Part shown: positions 54,427-63,440 of the stretch, piece after piece | Layout: each line of letters begins with the position of its first letter | How positions within the stretch are numbered: the first letter of the stretch is position 1 | Source: Akkermansia muciniphila | GTDB taxonomy: Bacteria; Verrucomicrobiota; Verrucomicrobiia; Verrucomicrobiales; Akkermansiaceae | DNA: 64,000 nt | Direction of reading: 5' to 3' | NCBI GenBank assembly: GCA_945874895.1 | Contig: CAMCIC010000005.1 | Span: 124,001-188,000, forward strand | Position numbers and translations under genes: made by a program | The notes under the pieces: generated by a model | What the model saw: the letters and a program-made list of their open reading frames with translations, nothing else | Database searches by the model: none | Told to the model about the DNA's origin: nothing

Positions 54427-54963
54427 ATGCAAACCATCGTTACCACCGATACTCCCGTCGCTCCCTCCCAACACCAAGCGGTGCATACGCTCTCGGTGCT
54501 TGTGAACAACCGCCCCGGCGTATTGATGCGCATTTGCCAGGTTTTCGCCCGCCGCGGATTCAACATCGACAGCCTGGTCGTTTCCCAAGGTCGTGATACG
54601 CGTTTCTCCCGCATGACAATCGGCATTGTGGGTGACCCGAACGGACTTGAACAGATCATCAAACAGGTTCACAAACTGATCGATGTCATTCATTGTTTCG
54701 AGCACACCAGCGATGATTCGGTGGTGCGTGAATTGCTGATGATCAAAATCGCCTGCACACCCTCCGACCGCGCACAAGTATTGCAGATTTGTGAGCACTT
54801 CAATGGAAAAACGGAGGACCTGACACCGACCAGCATCATCATCATGATCACCGGAGAAAGCTCCAAGGCAGATGCAGCGATCACGATGTTCTCGCAGTTC
54901 GACATCATCGAAACCGTTCGTACTGGCAAAGTGGTGATGGCGCGAGGCGAGCAGCCCACATGA
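54427..54963 (+). CDS. ilvH: Acetolactate synthase small subunit
   Basis: 178-residue regulatory subunit that activates IlvB and gives valine feedback inhibition. N-terminal ACT domain: HTLSVLVNNRPGVLMRICQVFARRGFNIDSLVV; the second, C-terminal part (RELLMIKIACTPSDRAQVLQI and following) is also present. Length is typical. It sits directly behind ilvB, so both subunits are made from one transcript. The first ~20 residues (MQTIVTTDTPVAPSQHQ) extend beyond the usual start. Confidence 0.95.
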   Translation: MQTIVTTDTPVAPSQHQAVHTLSVLVNNRPGVLMRICQVFARRGFNIDSLVVSQGRDTRFSRMTIGIVGDPNGLEQIIKQVHKLIDVIHCFEHTSDDSVVRELLMIKIACTPSDRAQVLQICEHFNGKTEDLTPTSIIIMITGESSKADAAITMFSQFDIIETVRTGKVVMARGEQPT

Positions 54964-54999
54964 TTTTTTTACGATCCATCCTCTCCCCCTCCGATCGTC

Positions 55000-56694
55000 A
55001 TGGAAAACTGGAAAAGCGATCTGCCGTTCTACGTCATAGGTCATCGCAATCCTGACACCGATGCCATCTGCTCGGCGATCGGACACGCTGCTTTGCTCCG
55101 TCTCACCGGAGAACCTTCGGCTACCGCTGCACGCTGCGGAGAAATCACCTTGCGAACCGCATGGGTTCTTCAAGAAGCAGGTCTGGATGCCCCCGTGTTG
55201 ATCGACGACGTTCGCACGACTGCAGGGATGATGTGTCGCCGCGATGTCGTGAAGGTTTTGCCGCACGATACTTTTCTGACCGCATATCAGCGCATGGTGG
55301 AAGCTGGAGTGCGCGCCGTGCCGGTTGTTGATGAAGAGAACAAAGTTGCTGGTATCTTACGATATCTCGATTTGTTGGAACTATTGGTTCCCGCACAGAC
55401 CGAAGGCATCGCTGTTCGAACCGTTCAAGTCGCCTTAAAAAACATGGCGTCTACCTTGAATGCAGAAAATATCGGCGCCACTTGCCCCGAGAGCGAAGAC
55501 GAGGAAAATCTCATCATCCTCGTGGGTGCATCCTCACAAGACACCGTGGAAAAGCGCCTCCAGAAAGCTTGTGAAGACGGCACCATCGGTCGTTTTCTTG
55601 TCATTTGCGGCGATCGACCCTACGTGCATAAAATGGCCATTGATTCCGGTGTGCGTGCACTGTTAATCACGGGTGGTTACAGCATCGATCCTGTTTTGGA
55701 AAAGCTCGCGCGCGAAAAAAACATTTGCGTGCTCATGGCAAAACAGGACACGGCATCCTGCACTACACTGATCCGCTGCTCTCGCACGGTGCGTCATGTG
55801 TTAGACTCGGGATTCATCAACGTTTCCGAACACGAGCCCGTATCCTTGTTGAAAAAACGCCTTACCACCACGGCGCAGGAACTGTTCCCAGTGGTAGATT
55901 CCGATGATGAGCAACTGCTAGGTGTGGTATCCAAATCAGACCTGATCAATCCACCTCGCCTGCGCTTGGCATTGGTGGATCACAATGAATACGCGCAAGC
56001 GGTGAGAGGCGTGGAGGAGGCGGAAATTGTCGAAGTGATCGATCACCACCGTCTCGCCGGGAATCTGGTCTCAAGAGAACCCATCCGTTATCTCAACGAG
56101 CCTGTTGGATCGACTTCCACACTGGTGGCCAGAAAATTCTCCCATAGGGATCTTACCCCCGCGCCAGGTGTATCGCTTTGTCTCCTGGCGGGCATCGTGT
56201 CAGATACGCTAAATCTCACCTCCCCCACTACCACAGACCTAGACCGGGACATGCTGATCTGGCTCGCCGGGCTCGCAGGTGTCGATGCCGCAGAATTTAC
56301 GCGTAAATTTTTCGCAATTGGATCATTGCTAGCCAATGGCAGCGTGGATGACATCGTCAATGCCGATCGCAAGGAATTTTCCGATGATGGTCTCAAGATT
56401 TCCATTGCGCAGGTGGAGGAGCTCGGCATGGAGGCTCTGCCTGCAAGAGAAGAAGAACTTCTCCAGCATCTCAGTCACTTAGCGGACAAAGAACGGTTGG
56501 ATCTGATCTGTCTGGTGATTACGGATGTAACGGAACACTTCAGCCACATCCTCGCTGTAGGGAATCCTACGCTGATGGATGCCCTGCCTTACCAGCGTAT
56601 CCATGAGCACTCCTTCTCTGCTCCAGGCGTTGTAAGCCGGAAAAAACAGATATTTCCTGCTGTTTGCCAGGCGATTCGTATGGCACGTCGATAA
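55000..56694 (+). CDS. ppaC: CBS/DRTGG-containing manganese-dependent inorganic pyrophosphatase
   Basis: 564-residue family II pyrophosphatase with an inserted regulatory module. The DHH-type metal motifs are IGHRNPDTDAICSAIG at the N-terminus and VIDHHRLAG in the later part, followed by the DHHA2 domain near the C-terminus (RKKQIFPAVCQAI with the substrate-binding R-K-K). Between them come a CBS domain (VPVVDEENKVAGILRYLDLLE), a DRTGG domain (ENLIILVGASSQDTVEKRLQK) and a second CBS domain. CBS-PPases of this type are known to be regulated by AMP and diadenosine tetraphosphate. Own unit, following ilvBH by 36 bases. Confidence 0.92.
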   Translation: MENWKSDLPFYVIGHRNPDTDAICSAIGHAALLRLTGEPSATAARCGEITLRTAWVLQEAGLDAPVLIDDVRTTAGMMCRRDVVKVLPHDTFLTAYQRMVEAGVRAVPVVDEENKVAGILRYLDLLELLVPAQTEGIAVRTVQVALKNMASTLNAENIGATCPESEDEENLIILVGASSQDTVEKRLQKACEDGTIGRFLVICGDRPYVHKMAIDSGVRALLITGGYSIDPVLEKLAREKNICVLMAKQDTASCTTLIRCSRTVRHVLDSGFINVSEHEPVSLLKKRLTTTAQELFPVVDSDDEQLLGVVSKSDLINPPRLRLALVDHNEYAQAVRGVEEAEIVEVIDHHRLAGNLVSREPIRYLNEPVGSTSTLVARKFSHRDLTPAPGVSLCLLAGIVSDTLNLTSPTTTDLDRDMLIWLAGLAGVDAAEFTRKFFAIGSLLANGSVDDIVNADRKEFSDDGLKISIAQVEELGMEALPAREEELLQHLSHLADKERLDLICLVITDVTEHFSHILAVGNPTLMDALPYQRIHEHSFSAPGVVSRKKQIFPAVCQAIRMARR

Positions 56695-56844
56695 AAGTAC
56701 GCTTGGTTGCGTTGCGCTTCAGTCGCCAAGGCAATGGGGCCAATCTTTTCCCCTATGCCCCTTGCTCGGTAAGTTCATGCGAGGTCAAAAATTTCCGAAG
56801 AATTCTCAGGAACTGGCACGGAACATTCTACAAGGAAGTTACGA

Positions 56845-58401
56845 ATGCCTCCCATTGCACGCCCCAGAATCCTGATCGTCACACCTGAAATCACATATTT
56901 GCCCTCGGGCATGGGGAACTTCGCCCAGCACATGTCCGCCAAAGCGGGAGGTCTGGCGGATGTATCCGCCTCCCTCGTGTCGGCCTTGTTCGAGTTGGGT
57001 GCCGATGTTCATGTGGCGCTGCCCAATTACCGCCGGATGTTTCATGGAGATGTCTTTAGCTTCCATGAAAAACAATTGCGGAAGTATTACGAAGTGCTTC
57101 CTGACGCCCACATTCACTTAGCAGAAGACAGAATCTTTTATTATCGCGAACAAGTTTACAGCGGCTATCACGATGAATCGATGAAAATCGCCTTGGTTTT
57201 TCAACGTGAAGTGATCAACCACATCGTGCCAAATGCCCGACCTGACCTCATCCATTGCAACGACTGGATGACGGGGTTGATTCCTGCCATGGCACGACGC
57301 AGGGGCATCAAGAGCCTTTTTACGGTGCACAACATTCACACACAGAAAGTCCGGCTTCCCGAGATCGAAGAGCATGGAATTGATGCCGCGGAGTTCTGGA
57401 CCAACCTCTACTATGACGGGATGCCGTATCACTACGAAAATGCACGCAACTCGACCTATGTTGATCTACTCACGAGCGGGATTTTTTCGGCCCATTTCAT
57501 CAATAGCGTAAGTCCTCGTTTCCTATGGGAAATCGTCGAGGGCTGGCATACCATGATACCTGACTCCGTGCGGCAGGAATTGCGACAAAAATATGCGGCT
57601 GGATGTGCACGTGGAATCCTGAACGCCCCAGATGTTTCGTATGATCCTGAAACCGATCCGCATATCCCCCACCCTTTTCATAGCGCGAATGTCATCGAAG
57701 GCAAACGCGCCAACAAGATCGCATTGCAGCGGGAGTTGCAGCTCGAGGTCAACCCGGACGCACCGCTGTTCTTTTGGCCCTCGCGTTTGGACCCCATCCA
57801 AAAAGGTCCGCAACTGTTATCCGACATTCTCTACAAGCTGGTATCGGATTACTGGCAGGAAGACCTACAAGTCGCGATCATTGCCAATGGTCCACACCAA
57901 AGATATTTTCATCAGATCGTCAGCACATTCGGACTGCAAGGAAGAGTCGCCATCGTGGATTTTGAAGAACGTCTCTCCCGCATGGGGTATGCGGGGTCTG
58001 ATTTCATCATCATGCCCTCCTTGTTCGAGCCTTGTGGTCTACCGCAAATGACGGCTCCGATCTACGGTTCGCTGCCTATCGTGCACGCCACCGGCGGTCT
58101 TTACGACACGGTGCAGCACATCGACCTCCACGCGGGAACAGGCAACGGATTCCGCTTCGATCACTACAATCCAGCTGCATTGCGCTGGGCCATCGATCGT
58201 GCCATGGAATTCCATCGCCTCCCCATGGAAATGAAAGAAGCCCATCTGTGCCGAATCATGAAGGAATCCGCATTGCGCTTCAACCATCAAGAAGTGGCAG
58301 AGCAATACATCGCCATCTATGAGGAAATGCTCGCGAGACCTCTGGTCGATCGCGATGCAGGACAAACGGAATCGATTCCTCCCGTGCTGCCTATCCCCTG
58401 A
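56845..58401 (+). CDS. glgA: Glycogen/starch synthase, GT5 family
   Basis: 518-residue retaining glycosyltransferase that elongates alpha-1,4-glucan from ADP-glucose. N-terminal signature SAKAGGLADVSASLVSALFELGADVHVALPNYR (KxGGL), mid-region HCNDWMTGLIPA, and the C-terminal Rossmann region IIMPSLFEPCGLPQMTAPIYGSLPIVHATGGLYDTV with the conserved Glu. It has a slightly longer N-terminal insert (MGNFAQHMSAKAGG). An AAGGAAG sequence precedes the ATG by about nine bases, one of the few Shine-Dalgarno-like sites here. No other glg genes are present in the window. Confidence 0.93.
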   Translation: MPPIARPRILIVTPEITYLPSGMGNFAQHMSAKAGGLADVSASLVSALFELGADVHVALPNYRRMFHGDVFSFHEKQLRKYYEVLPDAHIHLAEDRIFYYREQVYSGYHDESMKIALVFQREVINHIVPNARPDLIHCNDWMTGLIPAMARRRGIKSLFTVHNIHTQKVRLPEIEEHGIDAAEFWTNLYYDGMPYHYENARNSTYVDLLTSGIFSAHFINSVSPRFLWEIVEGWHTMIPDSVRQELRQKYAAGCARGILNAPDVSYDPETDPHIPHPFHSANVIEGKRANKIALQRELQLEVNPDAPLFFWPSRLDPIQKGPQLLSDILYKLVSDYWQEDLQVAIIANGPHQRYFHQIVSTFGLQGRVAIVDFEERLSRMGYAGSDFIIMPSLFEPCGLPQMTAPIYGSLPIVHATGGLYDTVQHIDLHAGTGNGFRFDHYNPAALRWAIDRAMEFHRLPMEMKEAHLCRIMKESALRFNHQEVAEQYIAIYEEMLARPLVDRDAGQTESIPPVLPIP

Positions 58402-58427
58402 GTGACCACCGCGTAGTCGCGTGAAAA

Positions 58428-60650
58428 TCAGCGTCGATAGTTCTGAAACGGATAGGAATAAATCGTGGCGTGGATGAAGCTGTGCAAGCTGTAGTTGTTC
58501 TTTGCCGCATGAGCTACGATTTTATCCACGGCAGGCTTATCGTAATAATCCAGACCGCGCCCGAGGGCAAAGGTCAGCATCTTCACAGCAAAGGCTCGGT
58601 GAAATTCATCGGCTCGTTTGGTGGCGAGGATTTTTGACAACGAGGCGGGAGAGTCTACCATTTCGCCCGACGCGAGGCTGCCTTTGGTATCGATATCGGG
58701 GCCTTTGCGACGCGAGCCATCAACATCGAATGCTTCAAACGCAAAACCGATTCCATCCATCAACTTGTGACAGGAAGCGCAGGCAGGATCCTTGCGGTGA
58801 AGTTCCAACTGGGCCCGCAAGCTGGCCGAGCTGATCCCCTGATGGGATGCAGGCAAGGAGGGTACATTGGGAGGGGGGGGCGGTGGAGCGGCATCCAACA
58901 AGGTTTCCAGCACCCATTTTCCGCGCTTCACGGGAGAGGTTCGATTGGGGTTCGACGTCACGGCTAGAATCGAACCGTGAGTGAGGATGCCACGTCGCGC
59001 TGGATCAGGCAATTTGACTTTGCGGAACTCACTCCCCCGCACATCTGATATCTGGTAATGCCCGGCCAACGATTCATTCACAAACGTATAATCCGCATCA
59101 ATCAACCGAGTCACAGGAAGATTGTTTTTCCACATATCTTCGCAAAAGACTTTGGTTTCCATGATCATTTCATCGCGCAAGGAACCCGCCGCCGCTGGGT
59201 ATAGTTTGCTATCGATCGCGATGAATGCCGCATCTTGATACTGCAGCCATTGAGCAAAAAATCGATCGACCAATGCCGATGTTTTGGGACTGCGAATCAT
59301 ACGATCCACTTCTTCCTTGAGCAAGGGACGCAACTGTTTATTGGCAGCAAGCGACAAAGTAGAATCTTCCGGCGCCGAGCTCCACAGGAAATAGGAGATG
59401 CGCGACGCCAACGAAAGTTCGGGCACAGGCAGAATCGTCCCGGGCTTATCCAGCGAATAGACGGCGTGCAGCTCCCGGAACAAAAACTGGGGCGATATCA
59501 TCGCGGCCTCCAATGCGGGACGCATAGCATCTTCCAAGCTCTGCTTGTCTTTCCGCTGGGCTTTCACGAGTCCTGCATAACTGGCGATTTCCGCATCCGT
59601 TGCGGGACGGCGGAAAGCATGGGAGAGGAAATTTCTCAGGATCGTTGCCATGTATGCGTCATCGTTCTGACCATCCTTGCGATCAGGAAATAGCAACAGG
59701 TTGCGCTTGCGTTGCTGATCGAGGGGCCCTTCGAGAGTGATCGAATGCACGAGCAGATTGCGGTCCGCCTGGGTCTTTTCGTCCCAGTGATCATTGAGAT
59801 ACTCTACCCCCATCGCATGCTGCTCCTCAGTCAATTCGGCGGTGATGGCAAAATCTTTGCTGTCCGTGTTTGCGACCGTAATTTCATTGATCACCGAACC
59901 TAACAAGATGCGGGCCTTCACCTTTTCATCGCCGGCCTGTTGACCACTGAGACGAAAAGTAATGCGGTATTTGCCCGGCTTCACATCGAGCTGCATGGAC
60001 CTACGGCCGCTAATGCACATCGTGAAGATGTCGTCCTCATAGGCCGGACTACCTTTCATCATACGTGGATCAATCAGTCTTTTAGGAACCGCGGCGATTC
60101 CATAGGCCTTATCCAGTGCTTGCGACGCCGTATTCAAGTAGGCCTCGAGGTGTGTGGGCGAGAGCGTAAGAACATCTGCCATGTTGTCGAATCCGTATCC
60201 TGAATCATCAGGAGGCAGCAACTGGGTATCAGGAACCACACCGATCAAATCACGAACCGTGTTGCGGTATTCGAAAAGATTCAACCTGCGGAGCGTGACA
60301 CGACCGGGATCAGGATTTTTGGGGTCGACAGGAAAAACCGCGGCATCAATCCAAGCAATCAATCTGCGCCGTTCATCCGTGGATGGCTGATCCTTGTCGA
60401 TGGGAGGCATGAGCTCGTAGGCGAGATTTTCTCTCACTCGTTTCCATGCATCGCGTTTGGCCTGCATTGTGGCAATATTGGTAAAAGCATCAAAAGAGAA
60501 ATCCCCTTTTTTGACACCGTCTGCATGACAATCGAAGCAGTAGTTTTCCAGAATGGGTACGATTTCCTTGTCCCACTCCTTTGCCAAATCAGCATGCAAA
60601 GGAAGAACAGACAACAGCAACCACCAACACCACTTCATGCGAGAACTCAT
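58428..60650 (-). CDS. DUF1592-type cytochrome-domain protein (Planctomycete-type)
   Basis: 740-residue exported protein with the domain set typical of Planctomycetota and Verrucomicrobiota: a Planctomycete cytochrome c-like start (NYCFDCHADGVKKGDFSFD, heme motif CxxCH), DUF1587 (LRRLNLFEYRNTVRDLIGV), the DUF1595/1592 middle, DUF1588 (RRGILTHGSILAVTSNPNRTSPVKRGKWVLE) with CASCH (a second possible heme site), and DUF1585 at the end. Signal peptide from MKWCWWLLLSVLPLHA. The partner gene usually encoding DUF1552 is not adjacent, which is unusual. Role unknown; membrane-associated redox is inferred from heme motifs. Start at 60650 chosen; 60638 is a close alternative. Confidence 0.92.
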   Translation of the reverse strand: MSSRMKWCWWLLLSVLPLHADLAKEWDKEIVPILENYCFDCHADGVKKGDFSFDAFTNIATMQAKRDAWKRVRENLAYELMPPIDKDQPSTDERRRLIAWIDAAVFPVDPKNPDPGRVTLRRLNLFEYRNTVRDLIGVVPDTQLLPPDDSGYGFDNMADVLTLSPTHLEAYLNTASQALDKAYGIAAVPKRLIDPRMMKGSPAYEDDIFTMCISGRRSMQLDVKPGKYRITFRLSGQQAGDEKVKARILLGSVINEITVANTDSKDFAITAELTEEQHAMGVEYLNDHWDEKTQADRNLLVHSITLEGPLDQQRKRNLLLFPDRKDGQNDDAYMATILRNFLSHAFRRPATDAEIASYAGLVKAQRKDKQSLEDAMRPALEAAMISPQFLFRELHAVYSLDKPGTILPVPELSLASRISYFLWSSAPEDSTLSLAANKQLRPLLKEEVDRMIRSPKTSALVDRFFAQWLQYQDAAFIAIDSKLYPAAAGSLRDEMIMETKVFCEDMWKNNLPVTRLIDADYTFVNESLAGHYQISDVRGSEFRKVKLPDPARRGILTHGSILAVTSNPNRTSPVKRGKWVLETLLDAAPPPPPPNVPSLPASHQGISSASLRAQLELHRKDPACASCHKLMDGIGFAFEAFDVDGSRRKGPDIDTKGSLASGEMVDSPASLSKILATKRADEFHRAFAVKMLTFALGRGLDYYDKPAVDKIVAHAAKNNYSLHSFIHATIYSYPFQNYRR

Positions 60651-60673
60651 ACGAAAGCGAAAAAATCTTCTTT

Positions 60674-61003
60674 TCACAAGCTGTGACGGAAAAGTGTCAT
60701 GTCGATTCGACCGTGCGCTACCGCAACTCTTTCAGAAGACAAGAGTGACTCTTTCTGCCGCAGCCTCACCTCGTCTGCGCCACCCCAAAAACCGCCCAGC
60801 CCACCATCACTTGTCACCACCCGGTGACAAGGAACCTCAGGAGCGAAAGGATTGCGCCTCAAAGCTTGTCCAACAGCTCGGGCCGAACGCATCCCCAGCG
60901 CCTGCGCCACATCCGCATAACTGACGACCTTACCCCTAGGAACCGATCTCACCACATCATACACGCTTTGAGCAAAAACTGAGAGCTTGTTTTCCGTCGC
61001 CAT
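60674..61003 (-). CDS. MGMT/ATL family DNA-alkyl repair domain protein
   Basis: 109-residue protein corresponding to the C-terminal DNA-binding domain of O6-alkylguanine-DNA alkyltransferase. Seen: FAQSVYDVVRSVPRGKVVSYADVAQALGM and the active-site motif PCHRVVTSDGG, which retains the Cys; alkyltransferase-like (ATL) proteins have Trp there. The N-terminal domain of Ogt/Ada is missing. It therefore may be a minimal, possibly active alkyltransferase. ATG at 61003 was chosen. It ends 23 bases before the DUF1592 gene's start and diverges from the barrel protein gene at 61029. Confidence 0.88.
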   Translation of the reverse strand: MATENKLSVFAQSVYDVVRSVPRGKVVSYADVAQALGMRSARAVGQALRRNPFAPEVPCHRVVTSDGGLGGFWGGADEVRLRQKESLLSSERVAVAHGRIDMTLFRHSL

Positions 61004-61028
61004 GTCGTTACCATAGCGCAGAACCCAT

Positions 61029-61895
61029 ATGAAACAACCTATGAAAATCGCTTTCCCTTTGATGGCCGCGTTTACCTGCATTTCCCACGCCGATGACCTC
61101 GATTACGGGGTATCCAAAGCGGAGTGGTTTTCTTATGGAAGCTTGGACGCCAGCGATCGCTCCCATGAGTTGCAGATGCAGCAATGGCGCATGCAAACCC
61201 CCTTCAGCCAACCCATCAAACTGGCAGATTCTTTCTACCTGATGCCCGCCATCCGTTATGAAATCATTGATTTCGAAGGCGTAAATCCAGAAAAACGAGC
61301 CTTCCAAGATGAATTGCATATGGTCGAATTACCGCTGCTATTTGTTTATAAACCCGGGGAATCACCCTGGAACTACAATGCGCGCTTGAGCCCAGGCATT
61401 TCGTCAGACATGCACTCGATTAGCATGGATGATGTGTTTTGCGATGCCAGACTCGGCGCAACCTATCAAGTGAACGACCGCCTCAACATCAATTTCGGAA
61501 TTTCCTACACGCGCGCCATCGGAGAGCCTCAGATCTTTCCTTACCTCGGATTTGTCTATGAAATGAACGACCAATGGCAATTTGCATGGCGCGGATTTTC
61601 CCTCGAAGCCCGCTGCCACCTCAGCGAGTCATGGATCTTCCGCCTAAAAAGCGAAGCGGCCGGTGGCTACTGGAACATCGATACGCCGAGCTCAGACTAT
61701 CTCACCTTGCAAAGGTATCGAATGGGATTCACTCTCGAACACGAAGTCCAAGACGATCTGTGGGTGATCGCTGGTGCTGGTTACACGCTCGCCAATGAAG
61801 CGAGTTGGCTCAACGCATCGGGCGATACCTTGCGCGATACAGAATACGACAACGGCTTTTATTTCAACCTGGGCCTGCGATTGCGCGACTGGTGA
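61029..61895 (+). CDS. Outer-membrane beta-barrel protein, DUF6268-like
   Basis: 288-residue exported protein with a signal peptide (KIAFPLMAAFTCISHA). The rest alternates aromatic/hydrophobic strands as in outer-membrane barrels: SFYLMPAIRYEIIDFEGV, ELPLLFVYKPGESPWNYNARL, ARLGATYQVNDRLNINFGIS, FPYLGFVYEMNDQWQFAWRGF and the end NGFYFNLGLRLRDW, with a terminal aromatic residue. I place it near DUF6268 with moderate confidence. It overlaps the convergent SET-domain gene by 37 bases at its 3' end. Substrate or role unknown. Confidence 0.78.
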   Translation: MKQPMKIAFPLMAAFTCISHADDLDYGVSKAEWFSYGSLDASDRSHELQMQQWRMQTPFSQPIKLADSFYLMPAIRYEIIDFEGVNPEKRAFQDELHMVELPLLFVYKPGESPWNYNARLSPGISSDMHSISMDDVFCDARLGATYQVNDRLNINFGISYTRAIGEPQIFPYLGFVYEMNDQWQFAWRGFSLEARCHLSESWIFRLKSEAAGGYWNIDTPSSDYLTLQRYRMGFTLEHEVQDDLWVIAGAGYTLANEASWLNASGDTLRDTEYDNGFYFNLGLRLRDW

Positions 61896-62464
61896 GTGGC
61901 TTCCACTTCGGCTTGTTTTGCCCGTTTTTTTATCTCCAGTTCCGCCCACTGGGTGCGGCTTACGATATGACCCACACATGATTTTTTGCCGCAACGGCAT
62001 GGATGCTCCTCCCATGTATCGACGTCAAATCCGTAATCAAAGGATAGCTCTTCCCCCTCTTTTATAGCGCGGAGCGCATGAATAAAAATACGCGATCCAT
62101 CGATCCATGCTTCGCAATTCGGTTCGCATGAATGATTGATCAAGCGGGCGGTGTTCCATGGCAGATTGCCATCGAGATCGTATTGATCATCCACGGTGAA
62201 GATGTAAACGGCGGCATCACCATGCTTTTCGGCTCGCTCCGCTTGGATGTGAGCACGCCGATCACTCTCCTCCTTGTCGATCAACTCACCGACATACTCG
62301 ATGATCTTTTCCCCTTTTTTGATCGGTCGGCTCGCATACACGCCCCGCCCGTGAATCGCAGAGTTCCGCACTTCACAGAGTTCGCTCTGCGCTTCTTCCC
62401 ATAGTTTCTTCATCTTGCGGATCAGCTTAGCCGTTTTTTCCGCCTTCGATTTTTGTTTGCCCAT
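61859..62464 (-). CDS. SET-domain protein (putative lysine methyltransferase)
   Basis: 201-residue protein with a complete SET domain: VRNSAIHGRGVYASRPIKKGEKIIEYVGELI (N-terminal SET), TARLINHSCEPNCEAWI (SAM-binding NHSxxPN), GEELSFDYGFD (catalytic Tyr region) and a post-SET-like cysteine cluster CRCGKKSCVG. This arrangement is eukaryote-like and uncommon in bacteria, although it is known from Chlamydiae and some Verrucomicrobiota. Substrate is unknown. ATG at 62464 chosen; a frame-open start at 62497 would overlap the upstream gene. The C-terminus is basic (RNRRPRLK). Confidence 0.9.
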   Translation of the reverse strand: MGKQKSKAEKTAKLIRKMKKLWEEAQSELCEVRNSAIHGRGVYASRPIKKGEKIIEYVGELIDKEESDRRAHIQAERAEKHGDAAVYIFTVDDQYDLDGNLPWNTARLINHSCEPNCEAWIDGSRIFIHALRAIKEGEELSFDYGFDVDTWEEHPCRCGKKSCVGHIVSRTQWAELEIKKRAKQAEVEATHQSRNRRPRLK

Positions 62465-62481
62465 GCCCTCTCGTTTTCCGA

Positions 62482-63102
62482 TTACTGATTCAACCATTCC
62501 TCTTTGGGTATCGCGCGTCGCTGGATCGCAGGCAGTTCCATGTCTGCTGGGAGACTGATGAAAAGACTGCGCATGTCTTGTACGGTTAGACCAGCACCAT
62601 CAATGAAAGTCCATTGTGGTTTATCCTTGTCAGCAATCGCAACTTGGAATCCTTTGCTCTCGATCACCATCGACTCTTGTTTTTGAATCACGCGATAACG
62701 GACTTCCGTGGGAACTAGCAACAACCACTTGGTATTGACCAATGTTTCCACTTGCTTGCCATCCACCAATTCCACTTTTTTACCGGGAAAGACTTCATAC
62801 ACCTTGGGGAAGCCGTATGTCTTGAAGGAGATCATGCTCGTGCCTTGGCGCACCATTTCGGCCACTGCTTCGTCGAACTGTTTCTCGAGTGCTTGCTCAC
62901 TGCCCAACTTGCGACTCAATCGCTCTTTCCACTGTGGATACATTCGATCCAAGGATGTTTTCATTTTTCCCAACACTGCCTGACGGCCCAGGTCATTGAC
63001 AGCAGCAATGGCGGAATTCACTACCTCCAGCGGTGCGGTGGTCTGCGAATGAGCACCATACATCAATCCAAGGAACGTAAAAATCACGCATAAAATTTGC
63101 AT
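62482..63102 (-). CDS. Secreted protein of unknown function
   Basis: 206-residue exported protein with a signal peptide (MQILCVIFTFLGLMYGAHS). The mature part starts helical (VVNSAIAAVNDLGRQAVLGKMKTSLDRMYPQWKERLSRKLG, then KQFDEAVAEMVRQG) and ends in a beta-rich domain (KWLLLVPTEVRYRVIQKQESMVIESKGFQVAIA). No family is recognised. It lies 17 bases upstream of the SET-domain gene on the same strand and may be co-transcribed with it. Confidence 0.7.
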   Translation of the reverse strand: MQILCVIFTFLGLMYGAHSQTTAPLEVVNSAIAAVNDLGRQAVLGKMKTSLDRMYPQWKERLSRKLGSEQALEKQFDEAVAEMVRQGTSMISFKTYGFPKVYEVFPGKKVELVDGKQVETLVNTKWLLLVPTEVRYRVIQKQESMVIESKGFQVAIADKDKPQWTFIDGAGLTVQDMRSLFISLPADMELPAIQRRAIPKEEWLNQ

Positions 63103-63193
63103 GTGCTTGGTATGGCCTTGGCGACGGGCAGCGTCAAGCACGGGATGCGGAGGATGATCTCCTAGAAAAAAATTCCTTTATGGCATTTTTCTC

Positions 63194-63221
63194 TTGCCAG
63201 AATGGCACGCAGGACTAGAAT
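63194..63221 (+). promoter_or_regulatory. rpmI promoter with ultrashort leader
   Basis: -35 TTGCCA (63194-63199), 16-base spacer, -10 TAGAAT (63216-63221), then 9 bases to ATG at 63231. An inverted repeat TGCCA-GAA-TGGCA (63195-63207) overlaps the -35, with another TGGCA at 63181. Confidence 0.55.
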
Positions 63222-63230
63222 CCGCCCCCC

Positions 63231-63440
63231 ATGCCAGGTCCATCAGGCACATCCAAAACAAGAAAAGCTGTCGCCAAACGATTCAAGATCACCGGCACAG
63301 GCAAAGTTCTACGTCGCAAACAAGGCAAGCGCCACATTCTTCAGAAGAAGAGTTCGAAGCGCAAGCGCGCCCTCGGGCGTGCGGGTCTGGTTTCCGATGC
63401 TGACATCAAAAATGTCAAAGAGAACCTGCCTTTCGGTTAA
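63231..63440 (+). CDS. rpmI: 50S ribosomal protein L35
   Basis: 69-residue basic protein of the large ribosomal subunit: KTRKAVAKRFKITGTGKVLRRKQGKRHILQKKSSKRKR is the family core, and AGLVSDADIKNVKENLPFG the usual end. It is slightly longer at the N-terminus (MPGPSGTS). In most bacteria infC precedes rpmI; here it does not. rplT follows, but after an unusually long 139-base spacer. Confidence 0.95.
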   Translation: MPGPSGTSKTRKAVAKRFKITGTGKVLRRKQGKRHILQKKSSKRKRALGRAGLVSDADIKNVKENLPFG

